From Streptococcus sp. (GTDB lineage Bacteria > Bacillota > Bacilli > Lactobacillales > Streptococcaceae): a DNA stretch of 13,270 bases. The DNA is taken from NCBI RefSeq assembly GCF_030825805.1, contig NZ_JAPJPF010000009.1, positions 1 through 13,270 on the forward strand, read 5' to 3'. The number at the start of each line of letters is the position of its first letter. The first letter of the stretch is position 1. The notes beneath the pieces were generated by a model. The model was not told the origin of the DNA, ran no database searches, and saw only the letters and a list, made by a program, of their open reading frames with translations. Below are positions 1 to 8,000 of the stretch, in pieces. The position numbers were made by a program, and so were the translations under genes.

Positions 1-956
1 TAGCGGGTGTTTCTTACTTAGACATCCTCGCTCAAGGCGGTGGAATTCTGAGCACTGTTCGGGCAACTCGTGAAGCATCTTTTGACAATCTCTATAACAA
101 GTCCAAACGATTGTTGGACTATATGTTGCGTCATGGAGTGACCACCGTTGAAGCTAAGAGTGGCTATGGTTTGGATTGGGAAACGGAAAAACGCCAACTA
201 GATGTAGTAGCTGCCTTGGACCGTGACCATGAAATTGATCTGGTTTCGACCTTTATGGCAGCTCATGCGATCCCGACAGAGTATAAGGGCCGTTCTCAAG
301 AGTATTTAGATCTCATCATTGAGCAAATGCTTCCAAAAGTGAAGGAAGAAAAGTTAGCTGAATTCTGTGATATCTTCTGTGAAAAGGGTGTCTTTACAGC
401 AGATGAGTCTCGCTATCTTCTGTCAAAAGCCAAGGAAATGGGCTTCAAACTGCGGATTCATGCGGATGAAATCGAGTCTATCGGTGGTGTGGATGTTGCA
501 GCTGAATTGGAATCTACTAGCGCAGAACACCTGATGGTGATTACCGATGAAGGCATTCAAAAACTAGCAAAAGCAAAAGTTATCGGCAATCTATTGCCTG
601 CTACAACCTTCAGCCTCATGGAAGATACCTATGCACCGGCTCGTAAGATGCTGGATGCTGGGATGGCCATCACTCTAACAACCGACAGTAACCCAGGATC
701 CTGTCCGACAGCCAATCTTCAGTTTGCCATGCACCTCGGTTGCTTCATGATGCGTTTGACACCAGTTGAGATTCTCAATGCGGTAACTATTAATGCAGCT
801 TATTCAGTCGATCGTGCCAAAACCATTGGATCTTTTGATACTGGAAAACAGGCCGATATCACTATTTACGATGCACCAAATCTAGATTATCTCTTCTATT
901 TCTTTGCGACCAACCTAGTGACAGATGTTTATAAAAATGGTAAAAAAGTGATTTAA
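1..956 (+). CDS. hutI: Imidazolonepropionase HutI, 5' end outside the window
   Basis: This is the C-terminal 317 residues of imidazolonepropionase, which hydrolyses 4-imidazolone-5-propanoate to N-formimino-L-glutamate in histidine degradation in the cytosol. The reading frame is open from base 3 with no start, so the gene is cut by the window edge. The family is about 420 residues, so roughly 100 are missing, including the HxH metal ligands. Visible family signatures in order are [15 protein letters not shown], the KSGYGL loop, AAHAIP (substrate-site His), HADEIE (metal His and catalytic Glu), SAEHL (catalytic His) and [11 protein letters not shown] (metal Asp). All expected active-site residues in this part are present, so the enzyme looks intact. 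A TTG near base 111 is not the start, because conserved HutI sequence continues upstream of it. No other hut gene lies to the right; any partners must be to the left. It ends at the hairpin at 990-1025. Confidence 0.95.
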   Translation, partial: AGVSYLDILAQGGGILSTVRATREASFDNLYNKSKRLLDYMLRHGVTTVEAKSGYGLDWETEKRQLDVVAALDRDHEIDLVSTFMAAHAIPTEYKGRSQEYLDLIIEQMLPKVKEEKLAEFCDIFCEKGVFTADESRYLLSKAKEMGFKLRIHADEIESIGGVDVAAELESTSAEHLMVITDEGIQKLAKAKVIGNLLPATTFSLMEDTYAPARKMLDAGMAITLTTDSNPGSCPTANLQFAMHLGCFMMRLTPVEILNAVTINAAYSVDRAKTIGSFDTGKQADITIYDAPNLDYLFYFFATNLVTDVYKNGKKVI

Positions 957-989
957 TCCTCTCGTTTCAAATGTGACCTAAATAGAAAA

Positions 990-1025
990 AAATCCCCTCA
1001 TCAACTGATTCTGATGAGGGGATTT
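990..1025. terminator. Bidirectional rho-independent terminator between hutI and the convergent membrane-protein gene
   Basis: There is a perfect 14-bp stem (990-1003 with 1012-1025) with an 8-base loop, ACTGATTC. On the minus strand the stem is followed by a run of seven T, so it is a textbook terminator for the 1066-2037 gene. On the plus strand only ATTT follows, so it probably stops hutI less efficiently. Confidence 0.88.
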
Positions 1026-1065
1026 AGTGCTTAGATCAGTATTTCCAAAGGGAGTTGGAAAATCT

Positions 1066-2037
1066 TTAAATTCCAACCTTGACATCTGGGAATCTCTCAG
1101 ATACCTGTGCAAAAAGAGTGTAGAGTTGTTCTTCAGCGTTCTTCTTATTCTTAATGGCTAGGCGGTGCTGTTTCTTTGGTTTGTCCTTGCGGATGTAGCA
1201 CAATTGGAAGATTGAGCGAGCAATCCCTGATTGACGAACTCGAGTGACATGTAAGTATAGTTGTTGAACCTCTCGTAAATCAATCGTTTGCGTTCCTCTG
1301 AAATAGGTAATCAAATGATTTTTGTACAAGATAACTTTTAAGTCTTGATTGTAGTAGCTGGCTTCATCAGACAGGCGAGACAGATCTCCTTGGAGTTCGG
1401 GATAGTTTTGGTGGAGTTCCTGATAGGAAGCAATGGTCCGTTTCCGAACGGAGAAGCTGGCTACGACCATTATGATAGAAAGTCCAGCAAGAGCAGCTGA
1501 ACCAATTAAGAGGAATAAGGAGTCTTTGTTGTACTCTGTGAGGCTTAAGTAATAGCTGGTCGTCATATTAAGTGACACGACAGAAGTCGGGTCGAGAAGG
1601 GAATGGATGTAGTCACTATAACCGACAAGGCGACCGTTACGAGACGTATTTTTGCTATCCTTTGCCAAAGGGGCTAATTGCGTTCCCTTTAGTTGATAAG
1701 GATCGGTCTGCAGTTCCCCATTTTTTGCCTTATCAATGACCTCTTTAATCGTCGCATCGTCTTTTTTGGCTTCGATCCCTGCAAACCTACCATCGTTTTG
1801 GTTATCGTACTGGACGATATAGAGGACGTGGCCGTTGTCCACAGTTCCGACAGGTTCTCGTGTAATATCATAGACCTTCATCGTTACAGGGTCCCCAGAC
1901 TTTTCTGCCTTCGCAAAGCTAGTAGAAGGGTTCTGGCGGCCCATCCATAATGAAAATACTAATCCTGCGAATGCAAGAAAGACAAGGGCAAGCACTAGAC
2001 CTGACACAAATCCTTTATTGCGTTTTTCCGTCATCAT
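1066..2037 (-). CDS. Uncharacterised two-helix membrane protein with a possible PH-like cytosolic domain
   Basis: I do not recognise a named family for this 323-residue protein. It has a short basic N-terminus, a hydrophobic helix at about 11-31, a roughly 140-residue polar segment (32-172), a second helix at about 173-195, then a basic cytosolic tail (RKR at 198-200). This suggests both ends are inside and the 32-172 domain is outside. The tail from about 232 has short beta-like stretches ([29 protein letters not shown]) followed by a final helix ([16 protein letters not shown]). This layout resembles bacterial PH-like domains, which is inference only. Two adjacent ATGs open the gene; GGAG at 2044-2047 (minus-strand AAAGGAGATC) fits either. 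It is monocistronic, with its own promoter (2065-2093) and terminator (990-1025). Function is unknown. Confidence 0.85.
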   Translation of the reverse strand: MMTEKRNKGFVSGLVLALVFLAFAGLVFSLWMGRQNPSTSFAKAEKSGDPVTMKVYDITREPVGTVDNGHVLYIVQYDNQNDGRFAGIEAKKDDATIKEVIDKAKNGELQTDPYQLKGTQLAPLAKDSKNTSRNGRLVGYSDYIHSLLDPTSVVSLNMTTSYYLSLTEYNKDSLFLLIGSAALAGLSIIMVVASFSVRKRTIASYQELHQNYPELQGDLSRLSDEASYYNQDLKVILYKNHLITYFRGTQTIDLREVQQLYLHVTRVRQSGIARSIFQLCYIRKDKPKKQHRLAIKNKKNAEEQLYTLFAQVSERFPDVKVGI

Positions 2038-2064
2038 AATGATCTCCTTTAGTTTGACATCTAA

Positions 2065-2093
2065 AGTATATCATGAAAGATTTTATGTGACAA
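2065..2093 (-). promoter_or_regulatory. Sigma-70-type promoter of the membrane-protein gene
   Basis: Read on the minus strand there is a -35 TTGTCA (2088-2093), a 17-base spacer and a -10 TATACT (2065-2070). This is one mismatch from consensus in each box with ideal spacing. The ribosome site AAAGGAG and the ATG at 2037 follow within about 30 bases, giving a short leader. Confidence 0.75.
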
Positions 2094-2254
2094 GGGGATT
2101 TATAGATAGCTGATTTCAAAGGCTTTTTAAGTGGTCTAAGCAGAAAGCTGTTTGTAAAATGATTGAAAAATGCTTTGATTTTAGAAGAGATTTGCAACTT
2201 TTTATAAAAAACTATATTTTTTTTAATTTTTTCTATATACAAAAAGCTAAATTA

Positions 2255-2285
2255 TTGATAGAATAGAAAAGAATTGAATTAAAAT
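2255..2285 (+). promoter_or_regulatory. Weak candidate promoter for xfp
   Basis: TTGATA (2255-2260) and TAAAAT (2280-2285) are good boxes, but the 19-base spacer is long. If used, the transcript would start near 2292, with a leader of about 105 bases that includes the 2298-2328 hairpin. An alternative -35 TTGCAC at 2345-2350 has no good -10 partner. The xfp start point is therefore not settled. Confidence 0.3.
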
Positions 2286-2297
2286 TTGGTTCGCGTT

Positions 2298-2328
2298 CGT
2301 TCTGTCTTCATATGAATGAAACAGGATG
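2298..2328 (+). promoter_or_regulatory. Hairpin/inverted repeat upstream of xfp
   Basis: CTGTCTTCAT (2302-2311) pairs with ATGAAACAG (2316-2324) around the loop ATGA, leaving one bulged C (2306). The stem extends outward by four more pairs (two of them G-U) to 2298/2328. It includes the palindrome TTCATATGAA (2307-2316). No T-run follows, so it is not an ordinary terminator. It could be an operator or a leader-RNA element. Confidence 0.45.
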
Positions 2329-2352
2329 TTTATAACCTAAATACTTGCACTG

Positions 2353-2372
2353 GATTCTAATTCATCAGAATC
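2353..2372 (+). repeat. Small inverted repeat before the xfp ribosome site
   Basis: GATTCT (2353-2358) and AGAATC (2367-2372) form a 6-bp perfect dyad with an 8-base spacer, 14 bases before the GAGAGGAG ribosome site. It could be a short leader hairpin or a protein site. It is too short to exclude chance. Confidence 0.3.
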
Positions 2373-2398
2373 ATAGCTAGAATTTGAGAGGAGACAAT

Positions 2399-4783
2399 AT
2401 GACTGTTGATTTTAACAGCAAAGCTTACTTGGATAAAGTGGATGCGTGGTGGCGTGCAGCCAACTACATTTCGGCTGCTCAAATGTACTTGAAAGACAAC
2501 CCATTATTGAAACGTGAAGTGGTTGAAAACGACTTGAAGGCTCACCCAATCGGACACTGGGGAACTGTACCAGGACAAAACTTTATCTATGCTCACTTGA
2601 ACCGTGCCATCAACAAATACGACTTGGATATGTTCTACATTGAAGGACCAGGTCATGGTGGACAAGTTATGGTGTCCAACTCTTACTTAGATGGTTCTTA
2701 CACAGAATTGAATCCAAATATCCCACAAAATGAAGAAGGATTTAAACACCTATGTAAAATCTTCTCATTCCCAGGAGGGATTGCCTCTCACGCGGCGCCT
2801 GAAACACCAGGATCTATCCACGAAGGTGGAGAACTTGGTTATGCTCTTTCTCACGCAGCTGGAGCTGTTTTGGACAATCCAGATGTGATTGCTGCAACCG
2901 TAATCGGTGATGGCGAAGGAGAAACTGGTCCATTGATGGCTGGTTGGTTGGCCAATACCTTCTTGAACCCAGTTAACGATGGTGCTGTTCTTCCAATCTT
3001 CTACCTCAACGGTGGGAAGATTCACAACCCAACGATCTTTGAACGCAAAACAGACGAAGAATTGGCCCTCTTCTTTGAAGGTCTTGGATGGAAACCAATC
3101 TTTGCAGACGTAACGGCTATTTCTGACGACCACGAAGCAGCTCATGCTTTGTTTGCAGAAAAATTAGACGAAGCGATTGAAGAAATCAAGAAAGTCCAAT
3201 CAGAAGCTCGTAAAGGTTCTGCAGAAGAAGCAACTCAACCAGTATATCCTGTCTTGATTGCTCGTATTCCTAAAGGTTGGACTGGACCAAAAGCTTGGGA
3301 AGGTACACCAATCGAGGGTGGATTCCGTGCGCACCAAGTTCCAATCCCAGTAGATGCTCACCACATGGAGCATGTAGATGCCCTTCTTTCATGGTTGGAA
3401 TCTTACCGTCCAGCTGAATTGTTCGACGAAACTGGTAAATTGCTTCCTGAAATTGCCGAAATTGCACCAAAAGGTGACCGTCGCATGGCTATGAACCCAA
3501 TCACAAACGCAGGTGTCATCGAACCAATGGACACTGCTGATTGGAAGAAACATGCCTTCAAGATTGAAACACCAGGGGCTATCATGGCCCAAGATATGAT
3601 CGAGTTTGGTAAGTATGCAGCAGATCTTGTGGATGCGAACCCACATAACTTCCGTATCTTTGGACCAGATGAAACTAAATCAAACCGTCTTCAAGAAGTC
3701 TTCACTCGTACAAGCCGTCAATGGTTAGGACGTACGAAACCAGACTACGATGAAGCTTTGAGCCCTGCTGGACGTGTTATTGACTCTCAATTGTCAGAGC
3801 ACCAAGCAGAAGGTATGCTCGAAGGATATGTCTTGACAGGTCGTCACGGATTCTTCGCTTCTTACGAATCATTCCTTCGTGTCGTGGACTCTATGATTAC
3901 TCAACACTTCAAATGGTTGCGTAAATCGAAGACTCACACGACATGGCGTAAAAACTACCCTGCCTTGAACTTGATTGCGACTTCAACTGTTTTCCAACAA
4001 GATCACAATGGCTACACTCACCAAGATCCAGGTATCTTGACTCACTTGGCAGAAAAAACTCCAGAATATATCCGTGAGTACTTGCCAGCAGATACGAATA
4101 CGTTGCTTGCGGTGATGGACCAAGCCTTCAAGGCAGAAGATATGATTAACTTGATCGTTTCTTCTAAACACCCACGTCCTCAATTCTACTCAGCTGATGA
4201 AGCAGAGGAATTGGTTCGTGAAGGATACAAGGTGATCGATTGGGCATCAACTGTTTCAGCAGATGAAGATCCAGATCTTGTCATTGCAGCTGCAGGTACA
4301 GAGCCAAACCTTGAAGCTCTTGCAGCTATTACAATCTTGCACAAGGCCTTCCCAGAATTGAAGATCCGCTTTGTCAATGTGGTAGATATCTTGAAATTGC
4401 GTCACCCATCCGTCGATGCGCGTGGACTTTCAGATGAAGAGTTCGACAAAGTCTTCACAACTGATAAACCAGTCATCTTTGCCTTCCATGGTTACGAAGG
4501 CATGATTCGTGATATCTTCTTCAACCGTCACAACCATAACCTTCGTGTACATGGTTACCGTGAAAACGGAGATATCACAACACCATTCGATATGCGTGTC
4601 ATGTCTGAATTGGATCGCTTCCACTTGGCACAAGATGCAGCCAATGCAGCTCTTGGAGCAGAAGCAGCTGAATTCGCAGCTCAAATGGACGAAACAATTG
4701 CCTTCCACAATGCTTACATCCGTGAACATGGTGATGATATTCCAGAAGTACACAACTGGAAATGGGAAAACATAAATAAATAA
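2399..4783 (+). CDS. xfp: Xylulose-5-phosphate/fructose-6-phosphate phosphoketolase
   Basis: This cytosolic, thiamine-diphosphate-dependent enzyme splits xylulose-5-P (and usually fructose-6-P) with phosphate into acetyl phosphate plus glyceraldehyde-3-P (or erythrose-4-P), the phosphoketolase branch of sugar metabolism. The protein is 794 residues, the usual family length. The N-terminal domain carries GHWGTVPGQ (52-60), IEGPGHGG (81-88), the family stretch from SFPGG through HEGGELGY (123-148) and the diphosphate/Mg motif GDGEGETGP (170-178). The central pyrimidine-binding and C-terminal transketolase-like domains follow, with [12 protein letters not shown] and [12 protein letters not shown]. 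The ATG at 2399 is preferred over a TTG 15 bases upstream because GAGAGGAG (2386-2393) sits 5 bases before it and overlaps that TTG-started segment. The codons look highly biased, as in strongly expressed genes. It appears monocistronic, ending at the 4793-4828 terminator. Confidence 0.97.
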   Translation: MTVDFNSKAYLDKVDAWWRAANYISAAQMYLKDNPLLKREVVENDLKAHPIGHWGTVPGQNFIYAHLNRAINKYDLDMFYIEGPGHGGQVMVSNSYLDGSYTELNPNIPQNEEGFKHLCKIFSFPGGIASHAAPETPGSIHEGGELGYALSHAAGAVLDNPDVIAATVIGDGEGETGPLMAGWLANTFLNPVNDGAVLPIFYLNGGKIHNPTIFERKTDEELALFFEGLGWKPIFADVTAISDDHEAAHALFAEKLDEAIEEIKKVQSEARKGSAEEATQPVYPVLIARIPKGWTGPKAWEGTPIEGGFRAHQVPIPVDAHHMEHVDALLSWLESYRPAELFDETGKLLPEIAEIAPKGDRRMAMNPITNAGVIEPMDTADWKKHAFKIETPGAIMAQDMIEFGKYAADLVDANPHNFRIFGPDETKSNRLQEVFTRTSRQWLGRTKPDYDEALSPAGRVIDSQLSEHQAEGMLEGYVLTGRHGFFASYESFLRVVDSMITQHFKWLRKSKTHTTWRKNYPALNLIATSTVFQQDHNGYTHQDPGILTHLAEKTPEYIREYLPADTNTLLAVMDQAFKAEDMINLIVSSKHPRPQFYSADEAEELVREGYKVIDWASTVSADEDPDLVIAAAGTEPNLEALAAITILHKAFPELKIRFVNVVDILKLRHPSVDARGLSDEEFDKVFTTDKPVIFAFHGYEGMIRDIFFNRHNHNLRVHGYRENGDITTPFDMRVMSELDRFHLAQDAANAALGAEAAEFAAQMDETIAFHNAYIREHGDDIPEVHNWKWENINK

Positions 4784-4792
4784 GTTTATTCC

Positions 4793-4828
4793 AAAAGAAA
4801 TCAGAAGTTATTCTGGTTTCTTTTTTTT
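4793..4828 (+). terminator. Rho-independent terminator of xfp
   Basis: A stem of about 14 pairs (4793-4806 with 4811-4824, one G-U pair) closes a GTTA loop. It runs into eight consecutive T (4821-4828). It lies 9 bases after the xfp stop codon. Confidence 0.9.
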
Positions 4829-4957
4829 GTACCTTTTTAATGAAAGAAACTTTGTCTGAGGAATTCCCCTTGGCAAGAAAAGATTCTTCAATAATGGATA
4901 GAGAAATCTGACAAAATCAATAAGATAGTATATTTTTTTAGATTTTGCTAGATTGCA

Positions 4958-4986
4958 TTGACTTTGCATAAGATAAGGACTAAAAT
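4958..4986 (+). promoter_or_regulatory. Promoter of the cell-wall protease gene
   Basis: TTGACT (-35, 4958-4963), an exact 17-base spacer and TAAAAT (-10, 4981-4986) make a near-consensus housekeeping promoter. The predicted start point is near 4992-4994, immediately at the probable cre site, giving a leader of about 37 bases. Confidence 0.75.
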
Positions 4987-4994
4987 ATAGGTGC

Positions 4995-5008
4995 GGAAAC
5001 CGCTTACA
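4995..5008 (+). promoter_or_regulatory. Probable cre (CcpA) operator over the protease transcription start
   Basis: GGAAACCGCTTACA matches the Gram-positive catabolite-response consensus TGNAANCGNWNNCW at all defined positions except the first (G for T). It overlaps or directly follows the predicted +1, a position from which CcpA normally represses. That carbon source controls this gene is inferred. Confidence 0.6.
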
Positions 5009-5014
5009 AATTAT

Positions 5015-5022
5015 AAAGGAGG
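5015..5022 (+). promoter_or_regulatory. Ribosome binding site that fixes the protease start
   Basis: AAAGGAGG is a full Shine-Dalgarno match 7 bases before the ATG at 5030. It selects this ATG over an in-frame GTG at 4991, which lies upstream of the site and at the predicted transcription start. Confidence 0.9.
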
Positions 5023-5029
5023 TCTGTTT

Positions 5030-8000
5030 ATGGGAAGCGACAGACAACAACGTTTTTCTTTACGAAAATATGCAGTCGGCTTAGTATCGGTACTTGTCGG
5101 ATGCTTTTTTTGTGGGGTGACTGTTTCAGCCCAGGAGCAGGAAGGGCAGGCAGATACACCCGCTCTTGTAGTGAAAGAAGGAAGTCAAGAGGTGAGTCCG
5201 ACAGTCGGACAGGACAAAGGCTCGGACGGAGCTCATGCAACTGATACAGTTAAAGAGGAGTCTTCCTCACAAGAGCAAGCCAAGACTGATGGTAAGGACC
5301 AAACCAAGCAACCACAAACTACCTCTTCAGCTACTAGCGATCCTTCAAATGAGAAACCAAAAGAAGAGAAGACCTTATCAGCTTCTGTTATGGCAAGTCC
5401 AACAGCTAATCCTGAGCTTGCTACGACGGACACTCCCAAGGAAGTAACGAAAGAAACTCTAGAGGATTCAAGTCCAGTCGAGGTCCTAGTTCGTCTGAAA
5501 GAAAAAGTTTCTGATGGGGTTGGAGAATCATCACCAGTCTCAAAAGAAGCACGTATCGAACAAACCAACCAAGACCATGAACAATTTTTGAAAGAACTCG
5601 AAAAGCAATCCATTCAGTTCAAAAAATTGTATGACGTTAATTTGCTCTTTAATGGACTGGCTCTAGAGACGACTTATGGAGATGCTAAAAAGATTCGGGG
5701 ACTAGCGCGTGTAGATGCCCTAGATTATGCTCCACTAGGTCGGACTAGAGTGGAGGAAAACCAGCCTGCTCCTGCATCACCGACTTCAACTACGACCAAG
5801 GTCAGTGAAGAAAATAGTCTGATCAATTTACAGCCACTCTGGGATAAGGGGATTAAGGGTCAAGGTCAGGTTGTAGCGGTCATCGATTCGGGGGTCGACC
5901 CTGCCCACGATATTTTCCGTCTGACAGATATCAGCAAGGCCAAGTACAAGAGTGAAGCGGAAATTGAAGAGGCTAAGAAAAAGGCCGGCATCACTTACGG
6001 TAAATGGTACAACAATAAAGTCGTCTACGTTCACAACTATAGTGATATGGATGACAATGTTAAAGAAGATGATCCAATCTCTCACGGTGCCCACGTAGCT
6101 GGAACCGCTGTGGGAAATGCCTCTCAACCATCCCCAAATGGTGAGATTATCCGAGGTGTCGCTCCCGAAGCCCAGCTTATGTTTTTGCGTGTTTTCTCAG
6201 ACACTAAGGGCGGTCAGGTGCAAAATTTCATCTATACCAAGGCAGTGGAAGACGCCGTCAAATTAGGGGCTGATTCCATCAACATGAGTTTGGGAACCGC
6301 ATCAGGCTCGATTTATGATGTGGGAGAAATCACGCGCCAGGCCTTTGAGGCAGCGAGAAAGGCGGGAGTGACCATTACAGTTGCCTCTACCAATATGGCG
6401 ACCAATGGCTTCTGGCACAGCAAACCACTTGCAAGCACACCGGATTATGGGATGACAGGAACCCCATCCGTCAACCCAAATGTCATCTCAGTCGCTTCGA
6501 TTAATAGTCTGACCAAGCATGAGTCGGCAGAAGCAAGCCTGACCGTAGAAGCCTTAAAAGGTTCGAAAGACTTCCCAGATGGCAAAATTCCGATGCACTC
6601 CTTTGTGGAACGCGATGCCTTTCGGACGACCATCCCTCAAAGCTATCTCCATGTGGAAAAGGGAGGGATCGACCACTACCAAGCTGATAGTATCAATGGG
6701 CACTTAGTCCTTACGGAGCGAGGTGGCGAAGTTTCGGATGTGGATAAGGTCAAAGAGCTCAAAAGAGCTGGTGCTACAGGGGTGATCTTCTACCAGACTA
6801 AGGAGCAGGGCAATAATCCTGTAAGCTTTGACTTAGAAGGGCTGGGGGAACGATTCCCAGTTGGGGTTATTGGCCACGATGCTGGAAGTGTCCTAGCACA
6901 ACATGCCCAGGACTACCAGCTCCATATTGCCAACAAATTCAAACGGGTGCCGTACGACGCAGCCAATCAATTATCCGACTTCTCCTCTTGGGGGCTGTCA
7001 GCTGATGGCGACCTCAAACCAGATGTCACCCTTCCAGGAGGGATGATCTACTCATCTGTTAATAATGGAGAGTACTATATGGATAGGGGAACCAGTATGG
7101 CCTCTCCTCATGCAGCAGGAGCCACTGTACTGGTGAAACAAGCCCTGAAGGAGCGCTTCCCTCATCTCAGTCCAGAACAGTTGCAAGTTCTTGTCAAACA
7201 GATGACCATGAGTACAGCTGTTCCGCATGTGGATGAGGAGACACATGCCTATTCCTCTGTACGTCAGCAAGGCGCAGGGGTCATGGATGTCACAGCTGCA
7301 GCTCTAGGAGATCTCTATGTGACTGCAAAAGATGCGAAAAGCAGTCTAACACTTGGCAATGTCACTGATACCTTTGAGTTTGACGTAACCATCCACAATC
7401 TTTCCAATCAAGAGAAGTCGGTCCGCTATGAAACCACCCTTCAGACAGACCAAGTCCAGGATGGCAAATTCACCCTTCATCCTCGTCTGTTAGAAACCCT
7501 AGGTGGCAAGGAAAGCATCACGATTCCAGCAAATGGACAGCGGACGATCCACGTGTCCGTTGACGCGAGCAAGTACAAGGAAGAGCTCAGCAAGCAAATG
7601 CCAAATGGTTATTTCTTAGAAGGTTTTGTACTTGTCAAAGATGCCAGCAACAACAAACATCTGGTCAGCCTTCCTTATGTTGGTTTCCATGGAGATTACC
7701 AAAATCTTCGCGGGATCGAAAAGCCTATCTACGAATATACAGGTAGTGACAAGCCATTTTACTACTATAAGGACAAGACAGATTATCCAGATGAAAAGGT
7801 CCCAGAAACCCCAGAGCGTCATCCAGATAACCACTTTACTTCTTTGATTAGTTATGTCTATGAAAATGGAGAGTCTGTAGCCAAAACTCTTGGCCAGGAT
7901 GGGGATCACTTTGATGGGGACCAACTTTACTTCTCTCCAAACAATGATTCCAGCTTTGATAGCATCAAGGTCAAAGCCGTCATGCTTCGCAATGTTGAAA

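Larger units (their letters stand above)
2094..2398. other. Intergenic region upstream of xfp
   Basis: This is an AT-rich divergent spacer between the membrane-protein gene and xfp. Bases 2200-2270 are especially rich in A/T tracts. No protein-coding gene is convincing here: the minus-strand reading frame at 2015-2242 has no family resemblance and overlaps the promoter and start of the neighbouring gene. It holds a hairpin (2298-2328), a small inverted repeat (2353-2372), a weak candidate promoter (2255-2285) and the xfp ribosome site (GAGAGGAG, 2386-2393). Confidence 0.7.

Noticed and set aside
2015..2242. Minus-strand 75-residue reading frame upstream of the membrane-protein gene
   Set aside because: It overlaps that gene's promoter and start, is driven by low-complexity AT-rich DNA, and has no suitable ribosome site or family resemblance.
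2384..2398. TTG at 2384 as the xfp start
   Set aside because: It would put the GAGAGGAG ribosome site inside the coding sequence; the ATG at 2399 is correctly spaced and gives the usual 794 residues.
2765..3145. 126-residue antisense reading frame inside xfp
   Set aside because: It is the complement of strongly conserved phosphoketolase codons (including the GDGEGETG motif) and resembles no protein family.
4991..5029. GTG at 4991 as the protease start
   Set aside because: It coincides with the predicted transcription start and lies before the AAAGGAGG site; the ATG at 5030 gives a normal YSIRK-type signal peptide.
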